A DNA stretch of 64,000 nucleotides from Daejeonia sp002484105 (GCF_051175565.1 NZ_CP195105.1:3100001-3164000); one strand, 5' to 3'. Positions 16,447 to 25,143 are shown, counted from the stretch's first letter. Notes: a model not told the origin generated them from the letters alone. Numbers and translations: made by a program.

Positions 16447-17748
16447 CTAAACGAGCTCGCCGTAGAGGTCAAATTCTTCCGCGGAAACAATCTTTACATC
16501 GGCAAATTCACCAATAGAAACATACGTGTTTTCGGCGGGCACCAGAACTGTATTGTCCACATCCGGTGAATCGAATTCTGTTCTTCCGACAAAATACTCT
16601 CCTTCCTTCCTGTCAAAAATACAACGGAATATTCTTCCGATTTTCTCTTGATTTTTCTCCCAGGAAATCTGCGACTGAAGTTCCATAATCTCCTCTACAC
16701 GGGCTTCTTTAACCTCCTGCGGAACATCATCTACCAGTCCGTAAGCACTGGTATTTTCCTCATGCGAATAGGTAAAACACCCCAGCCGGTCAAAACGCTG
16801 CTCGCGAACCCATTCTTTCAATTCCTGAAAACGCTCCTCCGTTTCGCCGGGATATCCCACAATAAGTGTCGTCCTGATGGCCATACCGGGAACTTTTCTG
16901 CGGAATTTTTCCAGGAGTGCATTGGTTTTTTCATGTGTCGTACCGCGTTTCATGGATTTCAGCAGATCGGAATTGATATGCTGCAGCGGGATATCTATAT
17001 AATTGCATACTTTAGGTTCGTTTTTGATGACCTCAAGCACATCCTCCGGAAAACCTGCTGGAAATGCATAATGCAGCCTGATCCATTCTATCCCCTCTAC
17101 TTTCACCAATTCTTTCAGGAGCTCTGCAAGTGCCCGTTTTTTGTAGATGTCCAGTCCATAATACGTCAGATCCTGAGCGATCAGGATCAGCTCCCGGGTA
17201 CCTTTTGCTGCAAGTTTCCGGGCTTCTTCCACCAGTTTTTCAATGGGTGTGGATACATGCTTGCCTCTCATTAACGGAATGGCACAGAACGAACACGGGC
17301 GGTCGCAACCTTCGGAAATTTTAAGATAGGCATAATGCCTTGGAGTGGTCGTCAGCCGTTCGCCGACAAGCTCATGCCGGTAGTCGGCACCGAGATGTTT
17401 CAGTAAAACCGGCAAATCCCTTGTACCGAAATACTGGTCTACATCAGGGATTTCGCGTACGAGATCCGGCTTGTATCTTTCAGAAAGGCAACCGGTTACA
17501 AAAACCTGCTCTACTTCGCCCCGTTTTTTAGCCTCTACATATTCCAGTATGGTATTGATGGACTCTTCTTTGGCATTGTCAATAAATCCACAGGTATTGA
17601 TCACCACCACGTCCCCTTCATCTTCGTGTACGACTTCTTTTCCGCTGGCTTTCAGTTGCCCCATCAGAACTTCGGAGTCATAAACATTTTTGGAGCATCC
17701 GAGGGTAATGATATTGATTTTCTTTTTTCCTGTTGATTTTGTACGCAT
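16447..17748 (-). CDS. rimO: Ribosomal protein S12 methylthiotransferase RimO
   Basis: Radical-SAM enzyme that methylthiolates an aspartate of ribosomal protein S12. The 433 residues show the N-terminal UPF0004 domain with its three cysteines (LGCSKNVYDSE, NTCGFIDNA, TGCLSERY), the radical-SAM motif CDRPCSFC near residue 144, and a C-terminal TRAM domain. LGCSKN and the overall length favour RimO over the related tRNA enzyme MiaB. It is a single gene with an exact -7 box 25 nt upstream of its start. Confidence 0.93.
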   Translation of the reverse strand: MRTKSTGKKKINIITLGCSKNVYDSEVLMGQLKASGKEVVHEDEGDVVVINTCGFIDNAKEESINTILEYVEAKKRGEVEQVFVTGCLSERYKPDLVREIPDVDQYFGTRDLPVLLKHLGADYRHELVGERLTTTPRHYAYLKISEGCDRPCSFCAIPLMRGKHVSTPIEKLVEEARKLAAKGTRELILIAQDLTYYGLDIYKKRALAELLKELVKVEGIEWIRLHYAFPAGFPEDVLEVIKNEPKVCNYIDIPLQHINSDLLKSMKRGTTHEKTNALLEKFRRKVPGMAIRTTLIVGYPGETEERFQELKEWVREQRFDRLGCFTYSHEENTSAYGLVDDVPQEVKEARVEEIMELQSQISWEKNQEKIGRIFRCIFDRKEGEYFVGRTEFDSPDVDNTVLVPAENTYVSIGEFADVKIVSAEEFDLYGELV

Positions 17749-17773
17749 TTCGTCAATCGTTTTTTTGAGGATG

Positions 17774-17781
17774 CAAATTTA
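17774..17781 (-). promoter_or_regulatory. -7 promoter box of rimO
   Basis: Reads TAAATTTG on the minus strand, 25 nt before the rimO ATG; an exact TAnnTTTG match. It also follows the rfbA terminator, so rimO is a separate unit. Confidence 0.55.
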
Positions 17782-17843
17782 GGAATAAAAAAACAGATAT
17801 GATTTTTGTCTTCCCAGATTAAGAATGTTGACAATATGCTTAT

Positions 17844-17872
17844 CAAAAAAACCACGGTTGCCTAACCGTGGT
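17844..17872 (-). terminator. Terminator after rfbA
   Basis: Perfect 9-bp stem ACCACGGTT/AACCGTGGT with a GCCT loop and a run of T on the minus-strand side, 37 bp past the rfbA stop. It closes the polysaccharide locus on this side. Confidence 0.88.
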
Positions 17873-17908
17873 CTATCATCATTCTGTACCTCAATCTCTC
17901 TCCCGAAG

Positions 17909-18769
17909 TTATTCCACCAGGGTTCTGAGGTAGCTGCCATAGCCGCTTTTCCCGTATTTTCCGGCAGATTTCAGCAGTTGATTCTTATCAATAAATCCCT
18001 TTTTATAAGCGATTTCTTCGATACACGAAATTTTGAAACCCTGTCTTTTAGAAAGCACCTTTACAAACTCTGCTGCCTCATGAAGCGAATCGAAAGTTCC
18101 GGTATCCAGCCAGGCAGTTCCGCGGCTCATTACGCCGACTTCCAACTGACCCTTTTCCAGATAAATCCTGTTGACATCGGTAATTTCCAGTTCACCGCGA
18201 GGCGAAGGCTTCAGATTTCTGGCATATTCCACCACCGAATTGTCATAAAAATATAATCCGGGGACTGCATAATTTGATTTTGGATGTTCAGGCTTTTCTT
18301 CGATGGAGACCGCTTTCAGACCGTTATCAAATTCCACCACTCCATAACGTTCCGGATCAGACACCTGATAGGCAAAAACGCAGCCACCTTTGACATCTGT
18401 TTTGCTTTCCAGCAGTGCAGGAAGCCCTGTACCATAGAAAATATTATCTCCCAGCACGAGCGCAACCGAATCGTTTCCGATAAACTCTTCCCCGAGAATA
18501 AATGCCTGTGCCAGTCCGTCGGGAGAAGGCTGAATCTTGTATTCAAACCTGCATCCTATCTGTGACCCGTCACCGAGAAGATTTTTAAAAGCCTGCTGAT
18601 CCTGCGGCGTTGTTATAATAAGTATATCACGAATCCCGGCGAGCATCAGTGTCGATATCGGGTAATATATCATCGGTTTGTCGTAAACCGGCATCAGCTG
18701 TTTGCTTACAGAAATGGTAAGCGGATAAAGTCTTGTGCCGGAACCTCCGGCGAGTATAATTCCTTTCAT
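17909..18769 (-). CDS. rfbA: Glucose-1-phosphate thymidylyltransferase
   Basis: Makes dTDP-glucose from dTTP and glucose-1-phosphate, the entry step to dTDP-6-deoxysugars. The 286 residues begin with MKGIILAGGSGTRLYPLT (nucleotide-binding loop) and contain LALVLGDN-like VALVLGDNIFYG and the EEKPEHPKSNYAV segment of the family. It is the last gene of the run TagD-like, rfbC, rfbB, rfbA and is separated from rfbB by 92 bp of short repeats. Confidence 0.96.
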   Translation of the reverse strand: MKGIILAGGSGTRLYPLTISVSKQLMPVYDKPMIYYPISTLMLAGIRDILIITTPQDQQAFKNLLGDGSQIGCRFEYKIQPSPDGLAQAFILGEEFIGNDSVALVLGDNIFYGTGLPALLESKTDVKGGCVFAYQVSDPERYGVVEFDNGLKAVSIEEKPEHPKSNYAVPGLYFYDNSVVEYARNLKPSPRGELEITDVNRIYLEKGQLEVGVMSRGTAWLDTGTFDSLHEAAEFVKVLSKRQGFKISCIEEIAYKKGFIDKNQLLKSAGKYGKSGYGSYLRTLVE

Positions 18770-18785
18770 GAATGAATCAATCAGT

Positions 18786-18852
18786 GTAACAATTTAACAA
18801 TGGATCAATGTAACAATGGATCAGTGCAGCAATTCAATCATGTGCTGAATTG
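18786..18852. repeat. Short degenerate tandem repeat and hairpin between rfbB and rfbA
   Basis: Several imperfect copies of a ~16-bp unit (GTAACAATGGATCAAT) are followed by the inverted repeat CAATTCA/TGAATTG at 18830-18852. It fills the only sizeable gap in the rfb run and could modulate or partly terminate transcription between rfbB and rfbA. Confidence 0.55.
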
Positions 18853-18861
18853 TATTGTCCG

Positions 18862-19941
18862 TTAATGATACTGTTTTCTGTAATAGTCCTGGTAAGCCCC
18901 TGAAGTCACATTGTCCAGCCATTCTTTATTTTCGAGGAACCAGTCGATGGTTCTGGAGAGGCCTTCTTCAAATGTCACACTCGGTTTCCAGCCAAGGTCA
19001 CGGTTCAGTTTACTGGCATCAATCGCATACCGTTTGTCATGCCCCGGCCGGTCTTTGACGAAGGTGATCAGTTTTTCGGAATATCCGGAAGGTTTACCGG
19101 TTTTTTCGTCCACCTGACGGATAAGTTCTTTGACGAGATCAATATTCTGCCATTCGTTCCAGCCCCCAATATTATAGGTTTCGCCAGTCCGCGCTTCATG
19201 GAAAATCTGGAAAATAGCTCTGGCATGGTCTATAACAAACAGCCAGTCGCGGGTATATTTCCCGTCGCCATAAATTGGCAGCGGTTTTTCTTCAAGGATA
19301 TTGTGAATACACAGCGGAATCAGCTTTTCCGGAAAATGGTTGGGACCATAGTTGTTGGAGCAGTTGGACACCACAAAGGGCAGTCCATACGTATTTCCAT
19401 AGGCTCTGACAAAATGATCTGAGGAAGCCTTGCTTGCCGAATAAGGAGATTGCGGGTCGTAAGGTGTTTCTTCTGTAAAAAAGCCCGTTGCTCCCAACGC
19501 ACCGTACACCTCGTCGGTAGAAACGTGATAAAACAAATTTTTTCTCGGCTCGTCCGGAAACCGTCCATGGGTATGATCAGGATTCAGTGTCCAGAATTCC
19601 CTGCAGAGATTCAGCAGGTTTGCCGTACCGATGACATTGGTATTGATAAAAGCATTCGGATCCGTGATACTGCGGTCTACATGAGACTCTGCGGCGAGGT
19701 GAACCACTGCATCCGGATGGTATTTCTCAAAAACCTTCCTCAATTCTTCGGGTTTTGTTATATCTGCTTTCTCAAAAACATAATTAGGCTCGCTTTCGAT
19801 ATCCTTCAGGTTTTCAAGATTTCCGGCATAAGTGAGTGCATCGAGGTTGATGATGGTGGTTTCCGGAAGTTTTTTCACAAATTCCCTTACTACATGGGAA
19901 CCGATAAATCCGGCACCACCGGTAATTATAATGTTTTTCAT
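18862..19941 (-). CDS. rfbB: dTDP-glucose 4,6-dehydratase
   Basis: Converts dTDP-glucose to dTDP-4-keto-6-deoxyglucose. The 359 residues have the Rossmann motif GGAGFIGSHV at the N-terminus, the catalytic VSTDEVYG segment, and the YSASK active-site tyrosine/lysine pair with SSDHFVRAY following. It is 5 bp downstream of rfbC. Its product feeds RfbC and then an unknown reductase or transaminase, since rfbD is not in the window. Confidence 0.96.
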   Translation of the reverse strand: MKNIIITGGAGFIGSHVVREFVKKLPETTIINLDALTYAGNLENLKDIESEPNYVFEKADITKPEELRKVFEKYHPDAVVHLAAESHVDRSITDPNAFINTNVIGTANLLNLCREFWTLNPDHTHGRFPDEPRKNLFYHVSTDEVYGALGATGFFTEETPYDPQSPYSASKASSDHFVRAYGNTYGLPFVVSNCSNNYGPNHFPEKLIPLCIHNILEEKPLPIYGDGKYTRDWLFVIDHARAIFQIFHEARTGETYNIGGWNEWQNIDLVKELIRQVDEKTGKPSGYSEKLITFVKDRPGHDKRYAIDASKLNRDLGWKPSVTFEEGLSRTIDWFLENKEWLDNVTSGAYQDYYRKQYH

Positions 19942-19946
19942 ACGAT

Positions 19947-20492
19947 TCAGTAATTCTTTTGGGCAAACGCTGCCTGTATTTTATCTTTTTCGGAGAGGAT
20001 CACATCGCTGGCAGGGAGTTTCCAGTTAATATTAAGCTCCGGATCATTCCAGAGCACACCTCCCTCTGACTGTTTATGATAAAAATTATCACATTTATAT
20101 GCAAAAACAGCGGTTTCACTCAATACAGAAAAGCCATGTCCGAAGCCTCGCGGGATATAAAACTGCCGTTTATTTTCCGGAGAAAGCTCTACTCCATACC
20201 ATTTTCCGAATGTCGGGGATTCCGGGCGAAGGTCGACCGCAATGTCAAAGACTTTCCCTTCAAGGCATGATACCAGTTTGGCCTGTGCATGTTCACCTTT
20301 CTGCAGATGAATCCCTCTCAGCACACCATAAGATGATTTGGAGACATTATCCTGTACAAAGTGACCGTTCAGACCTGTGTGTTGTTCAAATTCGCGTTCG
20401 TTATATTTTTCGTAAAAATATCCGCGATCATCTTCAAAGATCCTGGGTTCCAGTATCCAGCAGTCTTTCAGTGGGGTTTCGATAAAATTCAT
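19947..20492 (-). CDS. rfbC: dTDP-4-dehydrorhamnose 3,5-epimerase
   Basis: Epimerises dTDP-4-keto-6-deoxyglucose at C3 and C5. The cupin-fold protein of 181 residues shows the family pattern RGIHLQKGEHAQAKLVSC with the active-site histidine, DIAVDLRPESPTFGKW, and YIPRGFGHGF. It overlaps the start of the adjoining gene set by one base with the TagD-like gene (both share position 20492), so the two are translationally linked. Confidence 0.95.
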   Translation of the reverse strand: MNFIETPLKDCWILEPRIFEDDRGYFYEKYNEREFEQHTGLNGHFVQDNVSKSSYGVLRGIHLQKGEHAQAKLVSCLEGKVFDIAVDLRPESPTFGKWYGVELSPENKRQFYIPRGFGHGFSVLSETAVFAYKCDNFYHKQSEGGVLWNDPELNINWKLPASDVILSEKDKIQAAFAQKNY

Positions 20493-20935
20493 TAATTATT
20501 GTTCTTGAGTTTTGCCGCTTCCCGTTCGAAGATTGACTTTTTCAGTGCCGAACTTGAAAAGCGGTGATCCCGTTTGTTGTAATAGATTTCGATGCCTTTT
20601 TCTTCACAGTAGTCTTTACCCGTAAAATCCCTGTCCCGGTAATCATCCCCGATAATACGGACATCAATCACGAAAGATTTCAGGATGTCCAGCAAATCTT
20701 CTTCAGTGCTGTACGGTACAATCTCATCTACAGAGCGGCACGCCTTGAGCTGAATATATCTTTCGACAACCGTTTGCGTAGGTTTGTTTTTGTTGGGGCG
20801 ATCCAGTGTAGGATCCAATTGCAGGCCTACAATCAGGTAGTCGCAGACTGTTTTTGCTTCTTCGAGCATTTTGATATGTCCCGCATGCAGTAAATCGAAT
20901 GCGGAGAAGGTAATCCCTATCTTTTGTGTTTTCAT
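20492..20935 (-). CDS. TagD-like cytidylyltransferase family protein
   Basis: Nucleotidyltransferase of 147 residues related to glycerol-3-phosphate cytidylyltransferase. The HxGH nucleotide-binding motif is present as DLLHAGHIKML near residue 18, with RYIQLKACRSVDEIVPY and the HRFSSSALKKSI (RxSST-like) C-terminal motif. It could activate glycerol phosphate or another small phosphorylated alcohol as a CDP derivative for the polysaccharide. No CDP-glycerol transferase lies in the window, so the substrate is unproven. It starts the rfbC-rfbB-rfbA run. Confidence 0.85.
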   Translation of the reverse strand: MKTQKIGITFSAFDLLHAGHIKMLEEAKTVCDYLIVGLQLDPTLDRPNKNKPTQTVVERYIQLKACRSVDEIVPYSTEEDLLDILKSFVIDVRIIGDDYRDRDFTGKDYCEEKGIEIYYNKRDHRFSSSALKKSIFEREAAKLKNNN

Positions 20936-20955
20936 ATAAGATGAATAAAGTGGTA

Positions 20956-20963
20956 CAAAATTA
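20956..20963 (-). promoter_or_regulatory. -7 box of the TagD-like/rfbCBA operon
   Basis: Reads TAATTTTG on the minus strand, 20 nt before the first ATG. The MITE-like element begins 9-12 bp further upstream, so the -33 region would lie inside that element. Confidence 0.5.
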
Positions 20964-20974
20964 AAAAAATCTTA

Positions 20975-21166
20975 GAGCCTGTTTAAAATTTTACCGAAAT
21001 TTTTTATATAGCCTCAGGAAATCATCTTTGCTAAATTTTAATGCTCTTTTGAGCGTATTTTCTACTTCCCATTTTTGATTTAGCCCGCTAAATCTGCAAA
21101 TATGAAGCAAAAAATCCATCTCAAAACACCTATAAAAATTTTTAGCAATAAAATTTAAAAAGACTC
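20975..21166. mobile_element. 192-bp MITE-like element, copy 1
   Basis: Begins GAGCCTGTTTAAA and ends in a decayed version of its inverse (TTTAAAAAGACTC), flanked by TTA on both sides (20972-20974 and 21167-21169), which looks like a 3-bp target duplication. It has no open reading frame. The interior matches copies 2 and 3 almost base for base. The 3-bp TNA-type duplication and GAG... ends suggest mobilisation by an IS5/IS1031-type transposase; none is in the window. Confidence 0.75.
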
Positions 21167-21278
21167 TTAAAATACTTTTCTATTTAAAGATACTAAAGTC
21201 TGCAAATATCTGAAATTTTTTTTACCTTTTTTTATCGCCTTACAATCATTTTTGTCAGGAATTTTAATTTTTCGGGAA

Positions 21279-21750
21279 TATTCCAATTAATATTCGACTC
21301 CTTCGGAGTCGTATTATTTGTGGTCTTTTTCTCGTTCTATAATAACAGCACCTCTTCGAGGTTCCTGAATTGTCGTAAGATCCGTAAATTCAGATCTTTG
21401 CAGAAGTATTCCGATTATTATTCGACTCCTTCGGAGTCGTATTATTTGTAGTCTTTTTCTCGTTCTATAATAATAGAACCTCTTCGAGGTCCCTGAATTT
21501 CCGTAAGATCCGTAAATTCAGATCTTTGCAGAAGTATTCCGATTATTATTCGACTCCTTCGGAGTCGTATTATTTTTGGTCTTTTTCTCGTTCTATAATA
21601 ATAGAACCTCTTCGAGGTCCCTGAATTTCCGTAAGATCCGTAAATTCAGATCTTTGCAGAAGTATCCCGATTATTATTCGACTCCTTCGGAGTCGTTTTA
21701 TTTGTAGTCTTTTTCTCGTTCTATAATAACAGAACCTCTTCGAGGTCCCT
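21279..21750. repeat. 128-bp tandem repeat array with paired palindromes
   Basis: About 3.7 copies with an exact 128-bp period: the palindrome CGACTCCTTCGGAGTCG recurs at 21295, 21423, 21551 and 21679. Each unit carries this 7-bp-arm hairpin and a second, ACCTCTTCGAGGT, about 50 bp later. There is no coding capacity. It fills the gap between the TagD-like gene and the sugar transferase, both on the minus strand. A related pair of units lies at 59.7-59.9 kb. Confidence 0.85.
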
Positions 21751-21781
21751 TTACCATCATGGCTTTGTACCTGTAAAATCT

Positions 21782-22348
21782 CTAAAAAAAGCTGACCAAC
21801 GTCCTGATGATGATCCGAAAATCATTTGAGAGTGAAATACTGTCAAGATATTCGAGGTTACGCTTTACTTTGTCGGGGAAAAGCACGTGGTCGTTAAAAC
21901 TTTCCGGATCTTCCTGCGCGGACAGCAACTGCTCTTCGTTGCGGTACAGTATTCCGGCATCAGAGGTAAGCCCGGGTTTCAGCTGCAGAATCCTCCTGCT
22001 GTTGCCTTCAAGGCGGTCATAATATCCCGGAAGATCGGGACGCGGCCCGACGAGACTCATATCCCCTCTCAGAATATTGAAGAGCTGCGGGAGTTCGTCC
22101 AGTTTGGATCTTCTTAAAAAACGGCCTAACCCCGATATCCTCTGCGAAACCGGATGTATCGTGCGGAACTTATAAATATCAAACAGCCTTCCATGCTGCC
22201 CAACGCGTTTCTGGACAAACAAACCCGACGATGAAGTATCTGCAGCTGCCAAAAGCAGTATCCCCAGCAGAAAAGGCCACAGCACAGCCACCGCTATCAG
22301 CGAAACGACAAAATCGATTTTCGGTTTCCAGAACAGGTAGCTTTGCAT
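21782..22348 (-). CDS. Priming sugar transferase, PglC/WcfS type
   Basis: Transfers a sugar-1-phosphate from a UDP-sugar to undecaprenyl phosphate to start a repeat unit at the inner membrane. The short monotopic form has one hydrophobic N-terminal helix (DFVVSLIAVAVLWPFLLGI), then VQKRVGQHGRLFDIYKFRT, LRRSKLDELPQLFNILRGD and SLVGPRPDLP, the diagnostic motifs. The frame opens with TTG at 22384, but ATG at 22348 gives a 188-residue protein matching the PglC layout. It lies 46 bp after a DegT aminotransferase, a PglE-PglC-like pair. Confidence 0.9.
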   Translation of the reverse strand: MQSYLFWKPKIDFVVSLIAVAVLWPFLLGILLLAAADTSSSGLFVQKRVGQHGRLFDIYKFRTIHPVSQRISGLGRFLRRSKLDELPQLFNILRGDMSLVGPRPDLPGYYDRLEGNSRRILQLKPGLTSDAGILYRNEEQLLSAQEDPESFNDHVLFPDKVKRNLEYLDSISLSNDFRIIIRTLVSFF

Positions 22349-22394
22349 AGGGTAAAACTTTTGCACAAGAGAAAAAACTGTCAAATCTCAGACA

Positions 22395-23534
22395 TCAGGA
22401 TTTTCCAAAAACATTCCTGATGACGGTTTTTATTCTTTCACGGTCTTCATCCGAGAGGTTTGACCCTGAAGGGAGGCAGAGCCCGTCATGGAACAGCTGT
22501 TCGCAAACCTTTCCGCCGTAATACGGTGCAGATGCAAAAACCGGCTGCAAGTGCATCGGCTTCCACAACGGCCGTGATTCTATATTTTCTTCCAGCAAGG
22601 CAAGACGGAGTTCTTCGCGTGTATGCCCTGCTGTTTCCGGATCCATCAGCACTGCAGAAAGCCAATAATTGGAATAATAGGTTTCATCCGGTTCGCTATG
22701 CAGCACAACCCCCGGAATATCATCAAAAAGTTCAGAATAAAAATCATGCATCGCACGCCGTGCCGACACCCGGTGTAAGAGCACTTCCATCTGGCCCCTG
22801 CCGATTCCTGCGGCAATATTACTCATGCGGTAGTTGTAGCCAATATGCGAATGCTGGTAATGGGGTGCCTGATCCCGTGCCTGTGTCGACAGAAAAACAG
22901 CCTTATCCTTGTCTTCCTGAGAATGACAAACCAGCGCCCCCCCACCGGAGGTCGTAATGATCTTGTTGCCGTTGAACGACAGTGCTGCGAATCTCCCGAA
23001 AGTTCCACAGTACCGACCTTTATAAGACGATCCCAGTGCTTCGGCGGCATCTTCCACCAGTGGGATACCATATTTTTCGGTGATGTGTGCAATTTCTTCC
23101 ACTCTGAAGGGCATTCCGTAAAGATGAACAGCAATAACGGCCTTGGGTTTTCTGCCTTTTGCGATACGGTCTTTAATGGCTGTTTCCAAAGCCTCCGGAC
23201 AGATATTCCAGGTTTCTTCTTCCGAATCCACAAAAACAGGCGTTGCCCCCAGATAGGCAATGGGATTGGCTGAGGCAGAAAAAGTCATGGACTGACAGAT
23301 GACTTCGTCCCCAGGCTGTACGCCACATTCGATAAGTGCGAGATGCAAGGCCGATGTTCCTGAGGCGAGCGCCGCAACGCTGACACCCGATTTCAGGAAA
23401 ACTTCAAGATCGTGTTCAAGACCGTTGACATTAGGCCCCAGCGGAGCCACCCAGTTCTGGTCGAATGCTTCATGAATATAATTCAGTTCGTGCCCACCCA
23501 TATGTGGGGAAGACAACCATATTTTAGATTTCAT
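22395..23534 (-). CDS. DegT/DnrJ/EryC1 family aminotransferase
   Basis: PLP-dependent sugar aminotransferase of 379 residues that would convert a 4-keto-6-deoxy nucleotide sugar to its 4-amino form. The PLP lysine is K191 in SFNGNKIITTSGGG; the DAAEALGS segment and the N-terminal SGTSALHLAL helix are typical. Its best partner in the window is the PglF-like dehydratase at 44122-46056 (UDP-4-keto-6-deoxy-GlcNAc), as in PglF/PglE. Use of the RfbB product is an alternative. It has its own -7 box at 23554-23561. Confidence 0.9.
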   Translation of the reverse strand: MKSKIWLSSPHMGGHELNYIHEAFDQNWVAPLGPNVNGLEHDLEVFLKSGVSVAALASGTSALHLALIECGVQPGDEVICQSMTFSASANPIAYLGATPVFVDSEEETWNICPEALETAIKDRIAKGRKPKAVIAVHLYGMPFRVEEIAHITEKYGIPLVEDAAEALGSSYKGRYCGTFGRFAALSFNGNKIITTSGGGALVCHSQEDKDKAVFLSTQARDQAPHYQHSHIGYNYRMSNIAAGIGRGQMEVLLHRVSARRAMHDFYSELFDDIPGVVLHSEPDETYYSNYWLSAVLMDPETAGHTREELRLALLEENIESRPLWKPMHLQPVFASAPYYGGKVCEQLFHDGLCLPSGSNLSDEDRERIKTVIRNVFGKS

Positions 23535-23553
23535 TGTCTTTAGAGTTGAATGG

Positions 23554-23561
23554 CAAAGTTA
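23554..23561 (-). promoter_or_regulatory. -7 promoter box of the aminotransferase gene
   Basis: Reads TAACTTTG on the minus strand, 19 nt before the ATG at 23534. The ~200-bp gap upstream holds no gene. Confidence 0.5.
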
Positions 23562-23731
23562 AGGAATTGCGACGTATGAAGCGTGTCATCAGCAAAGAAT
23601 TCCGTGGTGGAATATCAACCTTAGCTGTACCTTATCCATTCTTTATGCAGGCATCATCCCTACATGATCCGTACATTATCTATACATCAAGTATAGCACA
23701 ACCCCGTATGATCCATAGAGGAACCCTGAAA

Positions 23732-25111
23732 TCAGTATGCCTGTTCGTCGCCTTTCACGACATTATAGAACGTAAGAAAAATAATTTTAAGATCCAGGAA
23801 GACCGACCAGTGCTGGATATACCATATATCCTTTTCAATTCTGTTCTGCATATCGGCATCGGAGAAAATCTCTCCTCTGGCGCCCATGACCTGCGCCCAC
23901 CCTGTAATTCCCGGTTTCACCATATGCCTCAGCATATATTTTCTGGTAATGGTCGCATACTGTTCTGTCTGTGAAATCATATGTGGCCGCGGCCCCACCA
24001 CAGACATCTGCCCTGCCAGCACATTGAAAAACTGCGGAAGTTCGTCTATACTGGTTTTTCTCATAAAAGCTCCGAAGCGGGTGATTCTGGCATCATTCTT
24101 CGTTGCCGTCACCAAATCTGCAACTTCATTAACTCTCATACTTCTGAATTTCAAACAGTTGAAAGTTTTATTGTTCAGCCCTGACCTTTTTTGGACAAAA
24201 AATACCGGGCCTTTGCTTTCGAGTTTGATGATCAGTGCCACAAGAGGAAAAAGCCATGATAAAACAAAAACGATTACCAACAGGGAGAATACAATATCGA
24301 AGCTCCTTTTGACAAACTGTTTTACAGGATTGGTCAGAGGTTCCGGCATAAGTTTCATAAAAGGAAATCCCTGAATCACCGCTATTTCATTAGAACCCGA
24401 GTTGATGTACCGGAAACCCGGCACAAAATAAATGCGAACCATTTTCTGCTCAGCGGCTGTGATGATTCTGTCGTAAAGATGACGGCTCATGCTGTCATCA
24501 CACAGGATAATATTATCGATCCATCCGTCTTCCAGATCCTGCATAAAATTACTGATGTCTCCCAGATATTTTCCCCGGTCGTTCAGTTTCGTAAAAGAAT
24601 AATAGCCCCGCACGCCCATAGCCGCGCGAATTTCCTTTCGGGAGAATATACTTTTTGCAAAGCTGTTTTTGCCGATCAGAACGGTATTTACAGCCCGGCT
24701 CATTCTGAAGCGGTAGCGTTTGCGGAGCAGAAGCAGCACCACCCGGTTCAGCCCCATGCATAATGTAATAAGTGTCAGATATCTTAAAGAAAAATCGAAT
24801 CCTATTTTATTGGAATAAAACAGGTTGATATAGAAAAAGACGAAGAAAATATAGGTAAGAATACTTTTTGTAAAGGCGCTGAAATGCTCGGGAGATTCTT
24901 TCAGATAGGCATTGTCATATAGTTTTACAAATTTGGAGATGATGTACCATGAAAAATTCAGGAGGAGAAACTGTGTGATATAGGTTGACTGCACATGCAT
25001 ATCTCTTTCATCAAGAAAGAAATATATCCCCAGGAAGTAGAGAAGATTAATCACCAGATAATCTCCAATTACCAGGAAAAAAGTGAGTTTCCTCAAAAAA
25101 AACACAGGCAT
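23732..25111 (-). CDS. Polyprenyl glycosylphosphotransferase (WcaJ type)
   Basis: A second priming transferase, of the long form: 459 residues with four N-terminal membrane helices (about residues 10-110), a CoA-binding-like linker domain, a fifth helix (about 275-300), and the C-terminal catalytic domain with FVQKRSGLNNKTFNCLKFRSM, RKTSIDELPQFFNVL and SVVGPRPHM. This form usually loads glucose-1-phosphate or a related hexose phosphate onto undecaprenyl phosphate. Its N-terminus is divergent from glf, with promoter-like boxes for both in the 237-bp gap. Confidence 0.93.
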   Translation of the reverse strand: MPVFFLRKLTFFLVIGDYLVINLLYFLGIYFFLDERDMHVQSTYITQFLLLNFSWYIISKFVKLYDNAYLKESPEHFSAFTKSILTYIFFVFFYINLFYSNKIGFDFSLRYLTLITLCMGLNRVVLLLLRKRYRFRMSRAVNTVLIGKNSFAKSIFSRKEIRAAMGVRGYYSFTKLNDRGKYLGDISNFMQDLEDGWIDNIILCDDSMSRHLYDRIITAAEQKMVRIYFVPGFRYINSGSNEIAVIQGFPFMKLMPEPLTNPVKQFVKRSFDIVFSLLVIVFVLSWLFPLVALIIKLESKGPVFFVQKRSGLNNKTFNCLKFRSMRVNEVADLVTATKNDARITRFGAFMRKTSIDELPQFFNVLAGQMSVVGPRPHMISQTEQYATITRKYMLRHMVKPGITGWAQVMGARGEIFSDADMQNRIEKDIWYIQHWSVFLDLKIIFLTFYNVVKGDEQAY

Positions 25112-25143
25112 AAAGACAGATCCTCAGTTAACACAAAGTTTAA

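Noticed and set aside
21279..21750. Tandem array considered as a CRISPR
   Set aside because: The whole 128-bp unit is repeated, including what would be spacers, and no cas genes are present.
23534..23974. Plus-strand frame overlapping the gap before the aminotransferase
   Set aside because: Most of it is antisense to the WcaJ-type gene, with no recognisable product.
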